Assembly: GCA_903849645.1 (NCBI GenBank) | Contig: CAINJJ010000037.1 | Coordinates: forward strand, 1-64,000 | Direction of reading: 5' to 3' | From: an uncultured Acidobacteriaceae bacterium | GTDB lineage: Bacteria > Acidobacteriota > Terriglobia > Terriglobales > Acidobacteriaceae | DNA length: 64,000 bases | Part shown: one piece after another, positions 62,426 through 64,000 of the stretch | Layout: each line of letters begins with the position of its first letter | How positions within the stretch are numbered: the stretch's first letter is position 1 | The notes under the pieces: generated by a model | Database searches by the model: none | The model's input: only the letters and a program-made list of their open reading frames with translations | What the model was told of the DNA's origin: nothing | Translations under genes and position numbers: made by a program

Positions 62426-62956
62426 ATGGAGTGGCCTGCATTTGAATATCAGGGTCAGACATTCGACCTGAGCCATCTTCATCCCTTCGAGCACGTCTTC
62501 GAGCGCCCCGCCACAGATAGATCGCCCGCTGAACGATTTCAAGTCAGGGTCAGCTTTTCCTCACACTGCTTTACGAAAAAACTCGACTCTAACGAGGTTC
62601 CTGATCTCGAACTGATGTACCCATGCGACTTCGAACGAAGGATCTTCGACCGCGTTCGCTTCCGACTTTCGAGCCAACTTCCCAAGTTGATCCGAAGCCT
62701 GGCATCGAAGAGGGTGCGCCAGAACTTAGGGAAACACAAATTCTTCACGGTTGAATTGATCGAAGATAGCGGCCAAGGGATCGAATACGACATCTTCTTC
62801 AGGCTGGTAAAGAGCGGGAAAGGATGGCTCGAATTAATTGTCGAGACCGCCTTCGACCGGAGACCTGAGAACAGAAAGAATCGTCCGTCAGGCAAACCCA
62901 TCCGGTTTTGGATCGTCCTGCATAATACGATTCACGGTAAGCCAATCCGCCCGTAA
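62426..62956 (+). CDS. Orphan hypothetical protein between prenyl synthase repeats
   Basis: 176 residues from the ATG at 62426, preceded by a strong GAGGAGG ribosome site. The protein is rich in Arg/Lys/Phe (KFFTVELIEDSGQGIEYDIFFRLVKSGKGWLELIVETAF in the second half), with no membrane segment and no recognised motif. Base composition is lower in GC than the neighbours, suggesting transfer. It is followed by a clear terminator and is flanked by direct repeats of a gene end, like cargo of a small integrated element. Confidence 0.7.
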   Translation: MEWPAFEYQGQTFDLSHLHPFEHVFERPATDRSPAERFQVRVSFSSHCFTKKLDSNEVPDLELMYPCDFERRIFDRVRFRLSSQLPKLIRSLASKRVRQNLGKHKFFTVELIEDSGQGIEYDIFFRLVKSGKGWLELIVETAFDRRPENRKNRPSGKPIRFWIVLHNTIHGKPIRP

Positions 62957-62961
62957 AACGC

Positions 62962-62987
62962 GAGAGGCCCCCTTGCGAGGGCCTCTC
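62962..62987 (+). terminator. Terminator of the orphan gene
   Basis: GAGAGGCCC (62962-62970), an 8-base loop and GGGCCTCTC (62979-62987) form a perfect 9-bp stem, followed by CGTATTTCC, 5 bases after the stop codon of the orphan gene. Confidence 0.75.
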
Positions 62988-63189
62988 CGTATTTCCATGC
63001 AGCTCTTGTATATCCCCACCCTCGTGGAGGCCATTTCTGGCGGCATCGGAACCACGGAGAAGAACCGTTGCACTCACGTTCCGATAGATGCAGTATACGC
63101 CCAACACGGAAGTTTTACCACCAATCTTATCGGGAATTCTCCGAGCTTGAGGAAGAAATCAAACGAATAAATCAGACTCCCCGGGGCCC

Positions 63190-64000
63190 CTACTTCTCCC
63201 GCGCCACCACAAAGTCCGGTACCCAAAGCAGGGCGCGCTTGAACTCCGAGTCCGGCAGCGGCGCCAGAGCCTGGCGGCTCTGCTCCGCATACTTGTCCGC
63301 CACGGCCATGGCGTACTCCACTGAACCGTTCTTGATCAGAATCTTCTGAATCTGGTCCCGGCTGACGTTCTCAAAGCTGCGATCGTCCAGCACCCGCTGA
63401 ATCGCCTGCCGGTCCGCCGCCGTCCCGTGGTCCACCGAGTGAATCACCGACAGCGTTGCCTTGCCTTCTCGCAGGTCGCTCGCCACAGGCTTGCCCAGCA
63501 CCTCTTCGGTGGCCGTAAGGTCCAGCACGTCGTCCACAATCTGGAACGCCAGGCCCACCGTCCGCCCATACGCCGCCAGGCTCGCCTCCTGTGCTTCAGT
63601 CGACTGCGCCAGCACCGCGCCCAGCCGCATCGACACCGAAAAAAGGCACGCCGTCTTGCGGTAGATCAGGTCAAAGTACTCGGCCTCAGAGACCGCCCGG
63701 CCCAGCTTCTGAATCTGCAGCAGCTCGCCCTCGACCATCTGCTGGGTCAGCTCGATCAGCAGGTCCAGCACGCGCAGGTTCTTCTCTTCCAGCGCCACCC
63801 GGAAGGCCTGCATATACAGCCAGTCGCCCGCCAGCACACACTTCTCGTTGCCCCAGGTCGTATTGGCCGATGGCCGCCCGCGGCGCATGTCCGCGCCGTC
63901 GATAATGTCGTCGTGCACCAGCGTCGCCGTGTGCACCATCTCCACCACCGCGCCCAGCCGGATCGCTCCCTGGCCCGAGTAGCCCAGCGTGTGAGCCGCC
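63190..64000 (-). CDS. Polyprenyl synthetase (trans-isoprenyl diphosphate synthase), partial
   Basis: The C-terminal 270 or so residues; the 5' end lies beyond the window because the frame continues upstream of the first internal methionine (HTLGYSGQGAIRLGAVVEMVHTATLVHDDIIDGADMRRG). First aspartate-rich motif DDIID with following RRG, second motif DDVLD (FQIVDDVLDLTATEEVLGKPVASDLREGKATL). It extends allylic diphosphates with isopentenyl diphosphate, most likely for the quinone side chain used by complex I. Its last 24-25 codons occur again at 62202-62276. Confidence 0.93.
   Translation of the reverse strand, partial: AAHTLGYSGQGAIRLGAVVEMVHTATLVHDDIIDGADMRRGRPSANTTWGNEKCVLAGDWLYMQAFRVALEEKNLRVLDLLIELTQQMVEGELLQIQKLGRAVSEAEYFDLIYRKTACLFSVSMRLGAVLAQSTEAQEASLAAYGRTVGLAFQIVDDVLDLTATEEVLGKPVASDLREGKATLSVIHSVDHGTAADRQAIQRVLDDRSFENVSRDQIQKILIKNGSVEYAMAVADKYAEQSRQALAPLPDSEFKRALLWVPDFVVAREK

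Noticed and set aside
62838-63170. Plus-strand frame after the orphan gene
   Set aside because: It crosses the terminator hairpin and lacks a ribosome site.

Overview
The window looks like a chromosomal segment of a motile Acidobacteriota bacterium, probably near the Terriglobales/Acidobacteriaceae. This is an inference from high GC, several protein types I associate with that group (an HTH plus beta-propeller membrane protein, a zinc-ribbon/MshEN protein in the flagellar locus) and the style of the intergenic hairpins. No rRNA, tRNA or CRISPR array was seen.

Region 1 (1-17.6 kb, minus strand) is a flagellar cluster. In transcription order it reads fliN-like, fliO, fliP, fliQ, fliR, flhB, flhA, fliA (sigma-28), fliM, fliN, a stand-alone MshEN-domain protein, cheY, cheX, flgF, flgG, flgA, flgH, flgI, flgJ, flgM, flgN, flgK. 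Export-gate and switch genes come first and late hook-junction genes last. Two good sigma-28 promoter matches (before cheY and before flgM) and one sigma-54-like site (before flgF) suggest a staged hierarchy. A perfectly phased 19-unit heptanucleotide array, G-rich on the mRNA strand, separates flgH from flgI.

Region 2 (17.8-23.3 kb) carries pdxS and pdxT (PLP synthase) with a JAMM-like orphan and an overlapping Phd/VapC toxin-antitoxin pair lodged between them. A heme-copper oxidase subunit III, a metallophosphoesterase and a small hypothetical gene follow.

Region 3 (23.6-50.3 kb, plus strand) is the nuo operon for respiratory complex I: nuoA, C, D, a 114-codon gene, E, F, hicA-hicB, G, H, then a 12.5 kb interruption, then nuoJ, K, L, M, N. 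nuoB and nuoI, which carry the last Fe-S centres, are not in the window. The interruption sits where nuoI is normally found. It carries a TetR/SDR pair, an RND efflux operon (TolC-like, adaptor, pump, small YgaP-like membrane protein), an HTH/beta-propeller membrane protein, an IS21 istB remnant and a tyrosine integrase lacking its catalytic half.

Region 4 (50.6-64 kb) holds two GT4 glycosyltransferases, proC, an acyltransferase-3, xfp and ackA (phosphoketolase to acetate plus ATP), a Tat-exported GH92 mannosidase, an orphan gene, and a polyprenyl synthase running off the end. The 3' end of that synthase gene is duplicated on the far side of the orphan.
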